DNA of 64,000 bases from Moringa oleifera (taxonomy: Eukaryota; Streptophyta; Magnoliopsida; Brassicales; Moringaceae). The notes under the pieces were generated by a model that ran no database searches, was not told where the DNA came from, and was given only the letters and a program-made list of their open reading frames with translations. Shown one piece after another: positions 1 through 13,500 of the stretch. Position numbers and translations under genes: made by a program. Numbering within the stretch: the first letter of the stretch is position 1; every line of letters begins with the position of its first letter. The stretch is from assembly GCA_021397835.1 (NCBI GenBank), contig JAJFZO010000113.1, positions 124,001-188,000 on the forward strand. Reading direction: 5' to 3'.

Positions 1-19
1 TCAGACTATATAGTGGCAA

Positions 20-1559
20 GTGAGGTTATATTTATGGATCCATGGGTGTCCATTATTTTTTGGTGATGTTCGAGTGGTAGTGGATGTAGCTATTCATGGT
101 GATGCAAAGTTGCCTCGTCCAAACCCAGACAGTGGATTAACAAATGTATTTTTTGCACTTGGTTCAGTTGTTGCTAGGTCTCGAGATTGGGTCATTGTTG
201 GTACACATGAGGTAATGTTTTTGGTAAATATATTTTATAAAGTCAACCTATTAATGTCAATTAAGTTTGCAAAATTTTTTCAGCTATCGACTATAAAGCA
301 ACAAGGTAAGTTGCCAGTTAAGAGAGCACCAACATTGACAAAACCATAATCATCACAACAAGTATCTTCCTTTGGGCTACCACCAGGATTATAAAAGATG
401 TATAATTATGTGAATAAGGTGATGGCACATGATGAAGCAATACACATACCTTTTACTGAAGTCTTTGCTTCTGATGGACATGTATTTGTGGCTCGGGAAG
501 ATATCATGCAATTTTGTCACGAGGAGCTAAGTGTCACCATTATTCAAGCTTACATTATGTACGTACGTCTTTTGAATTTTTATTTAGTCATTATTGTTTG
601 GCTACATCATATTTATATTTTTGTTACTCTTTATTATTTCAGTAAATTTTATACAGATTTAGCTGCACTTAGCTTGGGGAAGTATTTTGTATTTGCTGAT
701 CCGTCAACATTGTCATATGGAATGTCTACAGGTATAGATACCCAAGCCCGTCACCTAGCCAATAGAATGATAGATCCATGTGAGGGAGGAGTAGTGATAT
801 TTCCTTATAACTTAAGGTAAGTTATAATACTAGTTAAAATTATTAATAGTTTTATTCACAATATTTTTAACATTTATTTTTCATAATGTGGGCAGCATTG
901 GCTGTTGGTGGTTGTCAAGCCTTGTAATTTTGTGTACAATATTTTTGATCCTTTAAACCATGGTTCTCGTCAAGAACTAGATCAACTTCTGTCCACGTAA
1001 GTGAAAATATTTTCATTTATGTTAGCGTGTATTTTTTCTTACTCTTAAGAATATTGATTATTTTCTATTGGCAGCTCTTTTAAATTATTTTAAGTTTTCA
1101 AAGAATTAAGCAATAGGCACATTCCTAAGAGTATTCCTACTAAGGTATGTATATTTAAACCTATATGTGATGTTAGTTTTATTTATTTTGTAAAATATAA
1201 CAATTGAAAATTTTCAATGCAGTGTCCACATCAGCCTTCAAATACTGAGTGTGGATATTATATTATGAAATTTTTAAAGGACATCATTGATAGACGTGAT
1301 AGAAATATCCCATATGCAAAAAATGATAAGTTTTTAAGCATTTGCTTATGTAAATACTTAAATAATTAATTGATGTGCTTATTAAAAATTTTAATTGGAC
1401 TAACTTTTTTTTTAAATATAATTAGTGGACATAGATACTGTCACCCAATCGGATATTGATGAAGTTAGAAAGAAAGTTGGACAATTTCTTTGGAATGCCA
1501 TATTAGAAAGTCGAACCTTGAAGATTTTTGTACACATGAACATTATTGAATTTGTATAG
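20..1559 (+). CDS. CACTA-associated protein, DUF8039-like plus C48/Ulp1-like cysteine protease domain (partial, multi-exon)
   Basis: Exon-like pieces are separated by introns with recognisable signals: donor at 212, acceptor near 283, donor near 557, acceptor near 641, donor at 819, acceptor before 896, donor at 1000, acceptor before 1221 and a last exon from about 1425 to the stop at 1557-1559. The first piece (HGCPLFFGDVRVVVDVAIHG) resembles the DUF8039 segment of plant CACTA proteins. The 398-560 piece (DEAIHIPFTEVF...VFVAREDIMQF) matches the region before the protease fold. The protease core shows HW at 896-901, FDPL near 945 and QPSNTECGYYIMKF near 1230-1270, which gives the expected His, Asp, Gln and Cys of a C48 peptidase. 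A TAA just before 398 interrupts an otherwise continuous frame, so the copy may be dead. The 5' end lies outside the window. Confidence 0.65.
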
Positions 1560-1889
1560 TTGAATTTTTAGGTTGTGTAATATTTAAACTCATGTGTTGT
1601 ACATATAGAGTTCAATTATGACATCAAATTTTTTTCTTTTGTTTTGTTCATTTTTTATTACTTTTTTGGATTGGATTATTTTTAGTGTTTTCAAACATGA
1701 AAGAAGTAATGACGATCTCAGTGAGAATGGTATTGAAGTGTATAATAGAAAATTTTTGGTTGCATATTATGAAAAATTGTATTGATGTATACTTTTGATG
1801 TGGAAAAGTTGAAAAATTTTATATACGCAGATTTTGGATAATTTGAATATATAAATTTTATATTTGTTTTAAAATAAATACACAAAATA

Positions 1890-2105
1890 CCTTTAATGAC
1901 TTTTTAATGACAGTTTTATAATAACTGTCATTAAAGGCCTCCCCTTTAATGATAGTTCTATTGAAACTGTCATTAAAAGGTAATGCTTTTAATGACAGTT
2001 CAATAACGGTCATTAAAACCTCTCATCTTTAATGACATGAACTAAGATGATAGTTTTACAATTGTCATTAAAGGCCATTTTTAACTGTCATTAAAGCTTT
2101 TATTC
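1890..2105. repeat. Subterminal palindromic repeats of CACTA element 1
   Basis: Motifs TTTAATGACAGTT and AACTGTCATTAAAGG alternate in both orientations at least eight times in about 210 bp, so single strands could fold into hairpins. This organisation is typical of CACTA subterminal transposase-binding regions. The motif differs from the TTCACAGTT / AACTGTGAA motif of the two other CACTA elements here, so this is a different family or subfamily. Confidence 0.7.
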
Positions 2106-2114
2106 GTTGTAATG

Positions 2115-4545
2115 GATGTGAAGGTAATGCTCTATTACAGAGTTTAAAATGCATTTCCTCTGTCAGCCAGGCAAATGAAATTGGACTATGTTCTTAGTTC
2201 TATGATTAGAAATTCAAGTTCTCAAAACAAGTTGTTTATACAATATAAAAAAAAAAAACTTTATTTTTACGTTGTAAATTGTAGTAGGGTGGATTTCTTG
2301 CTGACAATACAATACTAATCGATTTTTAGACTTCTCCAATATATAGCCCAAAAACCAACAAGGTAAAAAACATGCACATAATGTCCATCATTCAACTTAT
2401 CGATCCCCAATGTCAATATCAAAGCACAATATGAAGAAATAATGACGTTAATTTAATGTCAAATGTATTTTTAAATTTCATATCTAAACTATTTAAAGAC
2501 AATTACAAAAAGTTAATAGAATGTTGTTTTGGAATAGCAGTATTTTGAAGTATTTTTGAAAAAACTAGTGGATGCTCCAAAATTTTCAAATGTTAACACT
2601 ATTGAGAATACCTACTTGTAAAATAAGAGCATCATAATCATACATTTCTTAAAATTCAAAAAAATCATATATGCATTTATATAATATTTATGAATGTAAA
2701 CATGTATGTGTTTAAATACTAGCGTATGGATGAATTCATGCATGCAAATATATGTACACATGCAAACAAAGTATATATGATATGCGGGGAAAAGAAATTA
2801 AACAATGAAGGACATTCATAGGGGCTATACTAGTTACTACAAAATAGCCCTTTTCTTCTAATAAGTAAAATCTTTACTCAAAAATGATGAATGGCTAAAA
2901 GAAACTACACTAGTTAACTAATTATGAATTATCACAAAAAAAGAAGCTTATATTCTCATGATGCTTACACGACACATTCTAAAAGGAAAGGGGATCCATG
3001 CAAAGATGGCATAATTATATAAAATCAAGTTGTGAACAATTCATCGTCATATAAAATTTCATAAAAAATTGTCAAACGTATGCCTTTTTGAAATAAAATG
3101 AAGGATCATATTACCTATTGGATGGAACTGATGCAAATGTTCTTCTTATTTTGAAATTGAAACATGAAAATAAGTATTACTCAAAAAGAAAACCTCACAA
3201 AAATTCAATGAAATCATGTGTAAAAATGAAGTAATTATCTTTCCTCATACTTAAGTAAATACAAGCTGAAGTCCGTAATCTATTATCCTAGAGAGAACAA
3301 AGTTTTCATAACTTATTAAAACTTCAATTAGATAACAATGATAACTTCAAGTAAAAACATAATTATAACAATGATAGATAAAACACAAAATTAAATAATA
3401 AAGAGATAAGTACTTATCCACACAATTACACATCTTTGCTAACCATATTAATCAAGCATAATTCTTTGGTTAAGTAATAATTATTGAACATCTTATGAAA
3501 AAAAACAAAATTATGTGTTGTGCACCCTTAGTAACATTAAAGATATCCACCCCACCATTTCTCTCACAACTTACCAATTCTCTTATACCCTTAATCACAT
3601 TCAATTGCTGCAAAAATTCTTTATTACCCACATAAACTTTTAGGACCAATAATAAAAGCAATCATAATTAAGATTACTACTATCTTTCTATTTTTGCTCT
3701 GCCTAAGCCTCATGCTATGAGAAGGACCAAATAAGCATGTAAAATCTATATAGCAAAAAGGATAAAGAAGAATCATAGCTAAAGCAAGTTTCTCCAGCAA
3801 ACATACGCTCACTACCTAATCAGAGACATCGTGATTGAACAATAAAAGCCATACTCCTAAAATCTTGAATCCTGGCAACAACACTCCATATTTATTTCCA
3901 TTATCCATTAGGGTAAGAAGACTTAAGTTGCATGACATATATCACATTCAATAACTGACAAGCTTGTTATTCAACATTCAATGCTAAATTTCAAGTTTTC
4001 CAAGAAAAAGGAATCCAATATGTACCTCCCCATAACGCTCTCCCATAAGCTTCAATATAGCAGAACGCCTCCTTTTTAGTGCTTCTAGCTACGTCTCCCC
4101 TTTAGTGCTTCTAGTTGCGCCTCCCCCTTAGTGCTTCTAGCTTTACCATTATTCCAAGTAGCAAGAAAGCCTCAACCCATAATTTTTCACATTGTAAGCA
4201 AACATAAGGAAAGTTTATCAGTTTAAGAAATTTGGAGCCCATTGATATGACGAAAAACCATCTAGCATTTTGATAAACATGAAAATATATTAACTTACTT
4301 TTATGGTCATTTTGAGAACTCTACTAGAATCATAGATTGATTCCATTGATACCTTATATGAATTGAAAATAGTAACCATACATTAAAAGCTATTGTCATG
4401 TTAACACATATGATGACTAAAATATGCAACTATAAAAAATTATCAAATCTACAATGATAGCAATTAGAACATAGCCTTTGAATAAATAGTGCGACATTGT
4501 CTACATACAAGAGTTGAAAAAATATTATAACCAAAAGAGACATAA
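2115..4545. other. AT-rich intergenic DNA, no recognisable gene
   Basis: No recognisable coding, RNA or transposon signature was found apart from the short 26-bp triplication at 4068-4142. Minus-strand open frames at 3470-3812 resemble no family I know, and base composition alone can explain them. Confidence 0.5.
4068..4142. repeat. 26-bp tandem triplication
   Basis: The core TAGTGCTTCTAG starts at 4077, 4103 and 4129, exactly 26 bp apart, each preceded by a C/T-rich CTCCCCCT-like tract. It stands out from the AT-rich surroundings. The function is unknown; it is probably a local minisatellite. Confidence 0.75.
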
Positions 4546-4589
4546 ATGACACAAGTTCCCATCTTTTTGATAAAATGTTGCTTTAAAAA

Positions 4590-6025
4590 CATTATGGAGT
4601 ATCCAATGCAAATACCAAAGAAAAAAGTTTATTTTGTATACTTAAATAGAAAATTAGAAGCATCACATAATTTATTGAGTGTTCAAAGATCTCTCCTGCT
4701 CAAAAACTTCATCAAAAAATGTATATAAAATCACAAACAAAAACAAGGTAAAAGACATGCAAACAATAATATTACAAATTAAAAGCAAGAAACAGAAAGA
4801 ATGCCTTTTTTTGTTTGCATGCGAAGAATAAAGCAAACATGCAAACAAGGTAAGGTGTTCCTAAAAAGGATCTATAAATACTGTAAACACAAATGATCAG
4901 ACAACACTTACTAGTCGCTACGTATTATTTAATTTGTTGATCTTCATAAAAATATCAACTTCAAAGAAAAAAGGATTAACTGGATTAAAAAATAAAAGTG
5001 ATCAAAAAATTGACTTTCATTGAAATAAAGAAGACTAAAGAGAAAAGTTCAATTCGTATGCTCAGAAACAAGAGTGGAATCATTACCTAATTTATTAGAT
5101 GTTATAAATCAATAATCAGCATAAGTTTATACAGCTCAAAAACTTCATCATAAAATATCTATAGAATTACATACGTAATAAAGTAGATAGACATCCAAAT
5201 AGGCAAGTTGTAAATTGAAAGCAAGAGAGAGAAAATCTGTCTTATTTTGATTGCATGCAAAATAATAAGGCAGGCCTTATATTGATTGATGCTTATTCAT
5301 TTCTTGATTCCATATAACTATAACTTACAAAAAAAAAAAAAACCTATGTCTCACTGAAACAAATTTCTAAAGCAATGGATTGAATTAGTGAGAGACTGTC
5401 TATCAACAAAAGAACATTTAAAAATGACAACTCAATCTTTTTATTTTTCTATTGTACTTAAACAATTGCACATTAAAAACAAGTAAAATTCACAAGATTA
5501 AAATCAATAGTAACCTATAGCGACTTATAAACGTGAGGTGTTTTCAAAAAGGATCTACAAATACTATAGATAGACTCAATTGGATAACTGCATGTTGATT
5601 AATTTGCTGATCTACATAAAAATATCAAATTCAAGGAAAGAAAAAAGAACAGGGTTAAATAATAGAAGTGATTAAAAGAAAGATGAACTTGGTTGAAATA
5701 ATAAAACTGACCAGAAAATTAACTTTCATTGAAATAAAAAAGTTTAAACAAAAAAGTTCACTTTGTATACTGAAAAAAAAAAAGAGTGAAACCATTGCCT
5801 AATTTATTGGGCATTAAATCAAGAGTTTGCTGAGAAAACATCATCAAGAAATGTATATGCAATTACATACATAAACAAAGAGGTTAAGCAACCAAGCAGA
5901 TTATAGGTTGAAGACAAAAAAGAAGGATTGCCTTATTTTGGTTGACCCAAAAGAATCAAGCAGGCCTTGTTTTGGTTGATGACTATCCATTTCTTAGCTC
6001 TGTAGAACTATCACTTCTACACAAA
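4590..6025. repeat. Degenerate ~700-bp tandem repeat (about 2.5 copies)
   Basis: Four sub-blocks recur in the same order. X (AATTTATTGAGTG ... CTCAAAAACTTCATCA) appears near 4665, 5090 and 5795. W (AGGCCTT..TTGATTGATG...CATTTCTT) appears near 5270 and 5965. Y (AAAAAGGATCTA.AAATACT) appears near 4863 and 5537. Z (GATCT.CATAAAAATATCAA) appears near 4938 and 5600. The X spacings are about 430 and 705 bp, so the full unit is about 700 bp and the first unit lacks block W. No coding potential was recognised. Confidence 0.65.
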
Positions 6026-6055
6026 ATCAATGGTTGTGACTCCAAGAAGATGCAT

Positions 6056-9000
6056 AACCTTGGCTAGCTGGCACAGCCTATGTGGTTGTACGATGGGCCT
6101 TGCGACCATGCCATACCTATGGGAAGCATATGTGGCTTGTCTTCCATGCTTATGATCTAGATGACATGACATTTGTGGAATGTTTGCTAGGCACACGATC
6201 GAGGGACGTACCAACAAGGTGTTGGCTCATGTGGGGTACTTTTGGCTTAGCTAGTAGGCCTTACATAGCTGCACACAAGGCCTTGCACCCATGTCGTGTC
6301 TACTAAGGGCAATAAGATGCTTCACTTACGGCACGCTCATTAGCCATAAGAGTAAGGAATGTAGCGATGAAGGGCTGGCTCGCATAGGTCGCCCTTGTCT
6401 TAGCTGGCGGGCTTTGTCCGACAGCATACTCGGCCCTTTGCCCATGTTGTTCTTGTTAGTAGTAGCTATGGCTTACCTCATATGTCTATGGTCCACACAA
6501 CAAGGGGCTGGCTCACATAGGGCTTCTTTAGCTTAGCCGGCGAGCCTTGTGTGGCCACACACTTGGCCTTGTTCCCTTGCCATGCTTGCGGGGGGGGCAG
6601 CTGTGACTTACCTATTGTGCCTATGGATGAAGCAATGCAACGCTCATGGCATGCTTACTAGGCACAAGATCGAAAGACGTGGCGATGAGGGGCAGGCTCA
6701 TAGGGGGCACCCTTAGCATTACTGGCGTGGCTTATGTAATCGCATGCTGGACCTTGTGCCCTTAGCATGCTTGCTAAGGCTAGCCATGACTTATATCCCG
6801 TGCCTATGGTCTAGACAATGTGACTCTCATGGCACGCTCGATGGGCACATGATCGAAGGATGTAAGGATGAGGGGCTGGCTTATGTATGGTGGCCTTAGC
6901 CCATGCCATGCTTATTGGAGGTAGCCATGGCTTACCTCCCATGCTCATGGACAAGGCAATGCAACACTCATGGCACCTCATTGGGCACCTAATCGAGGGA
7001 AGTAATTACTAGGGGCTAGCTTGAGTGGGGTGCCATTAGCTTAGCTGGTGTGCCTTGTGCGGTCGTACATTAGGACTTATAATCATGCCACTCACTGCGA
7101 CATTAGTGAAAAACTCGCTGGCAGCGTAGCTCGTGCGAGGCACCTTTAGCTTGACTGGTAGGCGCTTTGTAGGCACATGCTTGACCTTGTACCTATGTCA
7201 TGTCTACTGGGGACAACAGTGGCTTGCCTCTCATTCCTAAGGTCCAAGCGACACAATGCTTGAGAAATGCTCGTTGGGCACACAATTGAGGGAGTTGGGC
7301 CGAGATGTTGGCTCATGAGTGGCACTCTAAGATTGGCAAGCGGGCCTTGTCCAACCACACACTTGGCCTTGTGCCCATGTCATGCTTGCTCGAGACAGTT
7401 GTGGTTTACCTTTCTTATCCACTATCCATGCGACACTGTGCTCGTGGCACGCTTGCTGGGCATACTATTGAGTGATGTAGTAAAGAGGGGCTGAATAGTG
7501 TGGGGCACCCTTGGCTTGGCTAGTGCACCAGGTGTAATCACAAACTTGGCATTACCCTAAGCTATGCCTATTAAAGGAAGCTGTGGCTTACCTTTTACTA
7601 TCGTGGACTAGGCAACATGATGCTTATGACATGCTCACTGACCACAAGATTAAGCGATAGCAATGGAAGGCTGGCTTATAGGGGCAGCCCTTGGCTAGGC
7701 TGGCATGCCCTGTATAGCCACACACTAGGCCCTGTGCTGATGCTGTGCTTATTGGTGATAGTTATGGCTTACCTTTTATTCCAATGGTCCATGCGGTGAA
7801 GGGCTAGCTCACGTGGGGCTTCTTCGCCTTAGCTGGCACGCCTTCTATGGCTGCACGTTTGACTTTCTACCCATGTCGTGCTTGTTATAGGCAGCCGCGA
7901 CTTACCTTCCATGCCCATGGATGAAGCAACAAAACATTCATGGCATGCTCATTGGGCACACGATCGATGGACATGGTGACATGGGGCTGACTTGTTAGGG
8001 GAACCCTTAGCATTACTAGTATGGCCTGTGCAGCTGCACGCTGGGCCTTGCACCTTTAGCGTGCTTGCAGGGGCCAACCATGGCTTGCCTCCTATGCCTA
8101 TGGTCGAGGTGACATGATGCCTGTGGCATGCTTGGTGGGCACACAATCGAGAGACGTAACAACGAGGGGCTGGCTTACACAAGGCTGCCTTGAGCGACAA
8201 CACTTTGAGCCTTATGCCTATAACAAGACTATAGGGGTAGTTGTGGCTTACCTCCTATGCCTATGGACCAGGCAATGCGATGCTCGTGGCACACTCTCTG
8301 TGAACTCGATTGAGAGACATAGTAATAAGGGGCTAGCTCATATAGGGCATCCTAAGCTTAGTTTGTGTGCCTCATCGAAAGACGTAGCAACGAGGGGTTG
8401 GCTCGTGTGGGGCACGCTTGGCATGGTTAGTGCACTCTATGCTACCATATGCTATGCCTTGGTCCTATGTCATGCTTGCTGAAGGCAACCATGCCTACCC
8501 TTTCATGCCCATTGTCCAAGCAACATGGAGCTCGTGTCACGCTCGCTAGGCTAACTCGCTTGGAGGGTCATTGACTTAGCTAACGCACCTTGTGCAGGTG
8601 CACATTAGGCCCTGCACCCATGCCATGCCTACTGGTGGCAGCCGTGGCTTTCCTCTTGGACCCATAGACCAGGTAATGCGGTTCTTATGGCATGCTCAGA
8701 AGGTACACGATTAAGAGGCATCGCGACGAGGGGTTGGCTTGCATAGGCATCCTTAGCTTGGCTAACGCACCTTATGCTACTGCATGTTAGGCCTTGCTCC
8801 CATGGCAAGCTTGCCTATGGGCATAAGGCCTAACATGTTCACTATCATTCCTACCCTATCATTCCTATCATCCAAGTCACGCGAAGCTTGTGGTATGCTC
8901 GCTAGCCTTACAATTGAAGGATGTAAAGAAAAGGGGCAAGCTCACTTAGGGGTTGTTAACTTAGCTAACGCGCCTTATGTGGCTACATGATAGGCCTTGC

Positions 9001-10546
9001 GCCCATGCCATGCTTAGTTGTAGTTGCCATGGCTGTGTTCTTTTGCGCATGGACCAAGCGATGTGCTCTGGTGGCACGCTTGCTGGGTACACGATCGAGG
9101 GATGTAACAAAAAAGGGCTAACTTTTGAGGGGTGCCTTTGGTTTACTGGCGTGCCAAGTGTAGTTTCACACTAGGTCTTACACCAATGCCGTGCCTGCTA
9201 GGGGCAATCATGGCTTACCTTCCATGCACATGGTCCAGCGATGCGACACTCGTGGCATGCTCACTAGGCACAAGATTAAAGGACGTAGCGATGAGGAGTT
9301 AGCTCTCATGCAGTGCCCTCACCTTCGTAGGCGCACCTTGTGCAACTACACACTAGGCCTTATGCCTATGCTATGCTTGCTTAAGGAAAGCATAGCTTGC
9401 CTTCCATGTCCTTGAATCAAGCGAAGTGATGCCCATGCGCTTGCTAGGCATGTGATCAAGTGACGTACTGACGAGGGGCTAGCTTGCACGAGGCTTTGGC
9501 TAGCTTGCCTTATTCAACCCTACGCTGGGCCTGACACCCATGTCGTGCCTATAGGGGCAGTAGTGGCTTATCTTTTGTGCCTATGGACTAAACTACGTAG
9601 CGCTCGTCACACATTTACAAGGCACACAGTCGAGGGAAGCTGAGACCAGGGGCTAACTCGCATGGGGCTTCCTTGGTCTTAGCTCTATTTGCGCGCCCTA
9701 TACATTAGCATGCTAGCCATTGTGCACAAGCTTGATTTATTGAGGGCACCCATGCCTTGCCTCTTAGGCCCATGGACTAAGTGATGCGACGCTTGTGGCA
9801 CGTTCGCTAGGCATATGATCGAGAGACGTAGCGACGAGGGGGGTTGGCTCGCATGGGGCGCCCTTGGCTTGCCTTTTATGCCCATGGATAAGGGGAAACA
9901 ATGCTCATGGCATGCTCTTTGGGTACATAATTAAGGGACATAGCGACGAGGGCATGGCTCACAAAAGGCAACCATGGCTTGGCTAGCATGCCATGTGCAG
10001 CCGCATGTTAGGCCTTGTGCCTATGTCATGCCTACTTGGGACCGTCGTGGCTTACCTCCCATGCCCATTGACTAGATGGCTTGGTGCTCGTGGCACGCTT
10101 ACTGCGTACATGATCAATGGACGTAATGATGAGGGGCTCGCTTACATGGAGCAAATTAAGCTGGTTGGCGCGCTCTGTATGGCTGTTCATTAGGCCTTAT
10201 GCCCACATCATGGGTGTTGAAGATAGCCTTGGCATGCTTCTCGTGACCATGGACCAGGTGATGATGTGCTCATGGCATGCTTTCTAAGCACATAATTGAG
10301 GGACGTAGCAATAAGGGGTGGGCTCGTGTAGGGCACCTTTGTCTTGGTCAGCGTGCCTTGTGCGACCGCATGTTGGGCATTGCGAACATGCCTTGCTTGC
10401 TCGAGGTAGCCATGGCTTGCCTCCTGTGAGCATGGATCAGGTGATGCGGTGCTCATGACACACTCGCTAGCACAAGATCGAGAGATGTAGCGATGAAAGG
10501 TTAGCTCGCATGAGGCACCATTGGCTTAGCTGGCGCCCCCAATATG
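6056..10546. repeat. ~181-bp tandem repeat array, left segment (probable rDNA intergenic-spacer subrepeats)
   Basis: About 25 diverged monomers. Diagnostic blocks recur every 180-182 bp: GATCGAGGGACGTAGCGACGAGG, then GGCGCCCTTGGCTTGGC, then GCCTTGTGCGGCTGCACGCT, AGGCCTTGCGCCCATGCC, GGCTTACCTCCCATGCCCAT and CATGGCACGCTCGTTGGGCAC. Starts of the GATCGAGGGA block near 6666, 6848, 7280, 7461, 7643, 7961 and 8142 give the period. The array is far richer in GC than its neighbours, and many sites look like CpG decayed to TpG or CpA. Its position just past the 26S 3' end of a decayed rDNA unit suggests spacer subrepeats; that origin is an inference. Confidence 0.85.
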
Positions 10547-13500
10547 CAGTACCACAAAATAGCCTTTTATTTACAGATTTAAATGACTTTTGTTCATAGT
10601 TCTAAAAATGTGAACTATAAGATTGTGAACAAAAGTTGATTAAAATAGTTCACAGTTTTTAAACTGTCAATAAAAGTAGTAATAGTTCACAGTTCATCAA
10701 AACTTTTATTCACAGTTCTTAAACTATGAATAAAAGTGAAAATAGTCCACAATTCATTAAAAAATTAGTTCACAATTATTTTTGATTTTGTTCATAGTTA
10801 TATAATTGTGAATTATCGTTTAATGAAAAATTTATATTTAATTAAAAATATTTAAATTATTCTATGAATCTTTATCCACAGTTTTGTTAGAATTATGGAC
10901 AAATTATAATTGATTTTTATTTATTTATTTTAGAAAATCAAAAATATATAAAGTATTAAAATTTTAATTGATAAATATTTAAATATTTAAATTATTATTT
11001 AATTTTTCATTTTTAATGTTTAATAATCTGAATTTGAATAATTATTTAATTTTTTAATAATCTTAATTTGTCATTATAATCCATATTTTCAATTATTATT
11101 TGATTACCATTTTTTTCCAAAATCAAAATTTTTTACCAATGAATTCACATTTTTCTCTTTACCCAAAATCAAAATTTGAAAGTATCCAAAAAATATTGCA
11201 TACAATGTAGAAAATAAACCATCACAAATTTTTTCATATACACTTTTTATTAATACATCCAATATACTAATTCTTCTTCATAAATATCTAAAAAAATGTT
11301 ACATCTAATAAAAAAAATAAACCATCACAATTTTTTTCATTCTACACTTAAATTAATACATCCAATATACTAATTCTTCATAAATATCCAAAAAATGATG
11401 CATACAATTAAAAAAAAATAAACCATCACAAATTTTTTCGTATTACACTTTTTATTAATGCATCCAATATGCATTTCATCAATAGACATTAACACACTTC
11501 AATGTAACATCACAAACTTTCTTAAAAAAAATTATATGACAATATATATCATGACAATTATTTCAATACTACTACCACACTTCAATAAAATGTAACACAT
11601 CACTACCACTTTTTTAATCAAAAAGCACCTCAATAGTATTAACACACTTTAATACAATCAAATGCACCACCACCACCTCTTTTTTCATGACAACATTGTT
11701 TAGTGTAATTTAACATACCTCAATATGATCTAACACCACCATCACTTCATCCATTCACAACATATTTTAATCCAGTATAGTACACATTCATGATCACTTC
11801 TTTCATCATAATATACTTCAACATAACACATATTTATTACCATTTTGAAACTATAATGAATCACAGTTCTCATCCATAGAAACATCTAGCTATGTATGAA
11901 ACACATGGAGAAAAATTAATTTACAAACTAATGCTATTTTTACAATACAAGTTTAAAGGCAAACACTTACAATTCTTAACAACCATATAATGTATTCCAA
12001 AATTTGAAATATAAGTCCTACACTTTTAACTGAAACCTAAAATAATGGTTCATATGTATTGTCCAAACGTTTGTCTGACATCATCAAGCTCAAACTGACT
12101 ATAGGTATTATATTCATTAGCTATGCATATAAAAAATATAAAAGTTAGTACAACTGTAATTACAATATTATACACAATATTTTGCACAAACAATTATTCA
12201 AAAACTTACTATTTTTAAGTATGGTATATTATTGTTATGTTTGTTAATCATATCCCTCACGCATTTCATCACATAGTATCCACATTCATGGTTAGAAGAT
12301 TGACTTGGATACTACATTAGCATAATTTAGATGTTATATTTTTGACTAAATAATGAAATTTAATATCACATATGGTCCGTGACATACATACCTTAGCAAC
12401 AATACTTTGGCAATTCCGTCAGCTAATGTATGGCATGTCTATTGCGAAGAACATTCTAAAAGAGCCAGGGGAAAAAAGAGAAGATTATTAATTTTTAAAC
12501 TGTGATTACATATACTAATGTAAGTATAAAATAATTGAACTCACATAAACAAGAGCATGTCTAACTCAGCGCGAGAACCATGCCCTAGAGGATAAAAAAT
12601 AGTGTATGTGAACGCCCATGGCTCAACAATCACCGACATCCAATGATGCCTAAATTATTAAGCAAATTAAATTATTAGTTATTTAACTAATGCAATTAAA
12701 AAAAATAAGTTCATGCTTACGTGATGTTATACAGGAAGATCACTACTCTTTTATCACATGGTTGCTCTAATATACTTGCAGTATGAATCATATAGTAAAG
12801 ATATCATCCAAACATCCATATCTGTTAGTTTTCTTTCACTCACTAACCAAATTTGATTATTATGTGATTATCCTTTATAATTGTGCATATTTTTTTAGGA
12901 GTTTCAGAGAAAGCTCATTTTAGTTTTCAAGTAGATTTAGACACACTTTTCATCCCTTCAAAAAGGTGCACCTCCTTTGCTTGTATATTTTAAGAAAATG
13001 TTAAGAACAAAGAAATAAAAGATTATTTTGGGACATGTATTTTACCCATTGACCTACATAAGCATGTTTTCTTCCTTCGTAAAAATAGGTTTCATACAGA
13101 GTAATATGCTTCAATGTCATTCAATAAACATAGCATACAAATATGGTCTTCAAAATGAAGAAACAAAAAGCAATAAATAGAATGACCATAATTTTTACTT
13201 ATCTCAAAAAATCCATGAAGGTTTCAATCAATGGTTTTCTACCTAAATAAACTCCAAAAATTCATATTTGTGTATCAATGAAACTGACATTTATCAAGCA
13301 AAATCCAGCACACATATAGTTTAATGAACATTAATCTTTACCTTACCAGTTAGGGTTCCAAAATCAACCATCGTAGTGTCCATTGTAAAAAATAACAAAA
13401 TTATAAATTTGAAAGAAAAGATTAACCTTACTAAAACTAAAAGGAGATTTTGATCAGTTAGATCTAGAATCTAGATGGAAGTAGAACCACATCTTCCTTC

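Larger units (their letters stand above)
1..2114 (+). mobile_element. CACTA (En/Spm-type) DNA transposon, 3' part; 5' end outside window
   Basis: The element enters from the left edge and ends at 2107-2114 with TTGTAATG, one base away from the canonical CACTA 3' terminus TTGTAGTG. Just inside that end, 1890-2100, lie closely spaced inverted motifs built on AACTGTCATTAAAG and its complement. These are subterminal repeats of the kind that bind CACTA transposase. The coding part (20-1559) matches the second-ORF type of plant CACTA elements, with DUF8039-like and Ulp1-like segments. The target duplication cannot be checked because the left end is missing. The family assignment is strong; the exact 3' end is fairly sure. 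Confidence 0.8.

Noticed and set aside
6017..10456. Many 60-122-codon open frames in the 181-bp array
   Set aside because: They recur with the repeat period in several frames, have no start context or domains, and vary in frame between monomers. They are by-products of a GC-rich satellite.
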